Shown here piece by piece: positions 63,400 to 64,000 of a stretch of 64,000 bases of DNA. A program made the translations under genes and the position numbers. The notes under the pieces are model-generated. The model ran no database searches and was not told where the DNA came from. It was given only the letters and a program-made list of their open reading frames with translations. How positions within the stretch are numbered: position 1 is the first letter of the stretch; every line of letters begins with the position of its first letter. Source of the stretch: Phallusia mammillata (Eukaryota > Chordata > Ascidiacea > Phlebobranchia > Ascidiidae); contig QLIY01000667.1 of assembly GCA_003260075.1 (NCBI GenBank), positions 1 to 64,000 on the forward strand, given 5' to 3'.

Positions 63400-63470
63400 A
63401 GTTGATGTCGGCTCAGTGTTACAGCATCAATGTACAAACATCAAGAAAAAATAAACAGTTTGCAGCAATA
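63400..63470. repeat. Scrap of the hammerhead foldback family
   Basis: GTCGGCTCAGTGTTACAGCA resembles the inner part of copy 3 (25563-25585). No ribozyme core is present. Confidence 0.45.
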
Positions 63471-63612
63471 AGTGTTTGTTTTTGAAGAACAGTTGGAAAT
63501 TATAGCAAGAAAATATTTACTTGCTTGGTGAATAATATGTTTGTAAGAACGACAGATTAAATTTTAGGCGGTTTTGGCAATTCGTCTATGTATGTGAAAT
63601 TTATGCCATTAT

Positions 63613-63845
63613 TCTAATGAAGGCGTCGCGTATTGAAAACATCGACTAATTATAATAAAACTGCTGGATGAGCAATATTAGTTTATATATTATGCCTGGC
63701 AGCAATAGCTATTTTATACATCTATATATTGTTTGAGTAAACCGTTGCTGCCGGGCATAACGAATCAACAAGCTCATCCAGCAGTTTTTATTATAATATG
63801 CCGACGTTTCGATGTCCCATACGAGACACCTTCATCAAGGTAATG
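63613..63845. repeat. Foldback element with hammerhead-like motif in both arms
   Basis: Left arm TAATGAAGGCGTCGC... and ATAATAAAACTGCTGGATGA; right arm is its reverse complement, ending CGTTTCGATGTC...GACACCTTCATCAA at 63804-63837. An inner pair (ATGCCTGGCAGCAA / TTGCTGCCGGGCAT) extends the stem. On the minus strand the right arm reads TTGATGA, a 6-bp GGTGTC/GACATC helix, then GAAACGTC. Confidence 0.7.
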
Positions 63846-64000
63846 ACATAAATTGAAAACACAAAGTTGTTATAAAGCAACAAGGGCGGTAAGTAAAAAA
63901 ACTACAAACAAAACGTGGTCTATATATTGTTTGTCCAACAGAAAGTTATAAGGATTTAACATATAAGGGTTTTAAATTATTATTTCAGTCGATTAAAGTG

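Larger units (their letters stand above)
62212..64000. other. Right edge, no further exon recognised
   Basis: Downstream of the last Slac2 exon seen. Holds SINE tail scraps (near 63030), a foldback scrap at 63400-63470 and the foldback at 63613-63845. The remaining Slac2 exons are presumably further right. Confidence 0.55.

Overview
This window looks like nuclear DNA of an invertebrate chordate, most likely an ascidian. The evidence is AT-rich sequence, genes of many small exons with canonical GT/AG introns of roughly 0.2-1.5 kb, abundant hAT-like MITEs and tRNA-derived SINEs, very high allelic divergence, and a tandem group of four-exon Sulfotransfer_4-type genes. Species and clade are inference; no database search was possible.

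Layout. (1) About 0.3-18.5 kb, minus strand: a nearly complete TMC (transmembrane channel-like) gene. Sixteen exons join in frame to about 692 codons, with two alternative first exons and a pair of same-length, same-phase duplicated exons; the 3' end lies left of the window. (2) 18.6-19.6 kb: a short divergent promoter region with an E2F site, an E-box and a CRE. (3) 19.6-35.2 kb, plus strand: a complete p107/p130-type retinoblastoma-like pocket protein gene, 22 exons, 3093 nt, 1030 aa. (4) 35.2-39.2 kb: repeats, including ~110-bp tandem repeats and a diverged tandem duplication. (5) 39.2-48.7 kb, minus strand: two intact sulfotransferase-like genes and pieces of at least two more. (6) 49.7-50.35 kb, plus strand: a complete three-exon cystatin A/B (stefin) gene. 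(7) 54.2-62.2 kb, plus strand: the first eleven exons of a Slac2 (melanophilin/MYRIP-type) Rab27 effector, running out of the window.

Assembly caveat. About 50 poly-G runs and 12 poly-C runs are not biology. Sequence before a run is usually repeated, with a few percent divergence, after it. All poly-C lies between two single-n joins (37340 and 48276); all poly-G lies outside. They are best explained as N gaps turned into G by a 2-bit encoder before scaffolding, the poly-C block being a contig placed in reverse. Many 'duplicated' exons are therefore two alleles laid end to end.

Most notable: a foldback repeat family whose inverted terminal arms each carry a hammerhead-ribozyme core (derived consensus complete, individual copies decayed); a second foldback with hammerhead-like arms; the duplicated TMC exons; an E2F site in front of the pocket-protein gene; and a MITE insertion visible next to its own empty allele.
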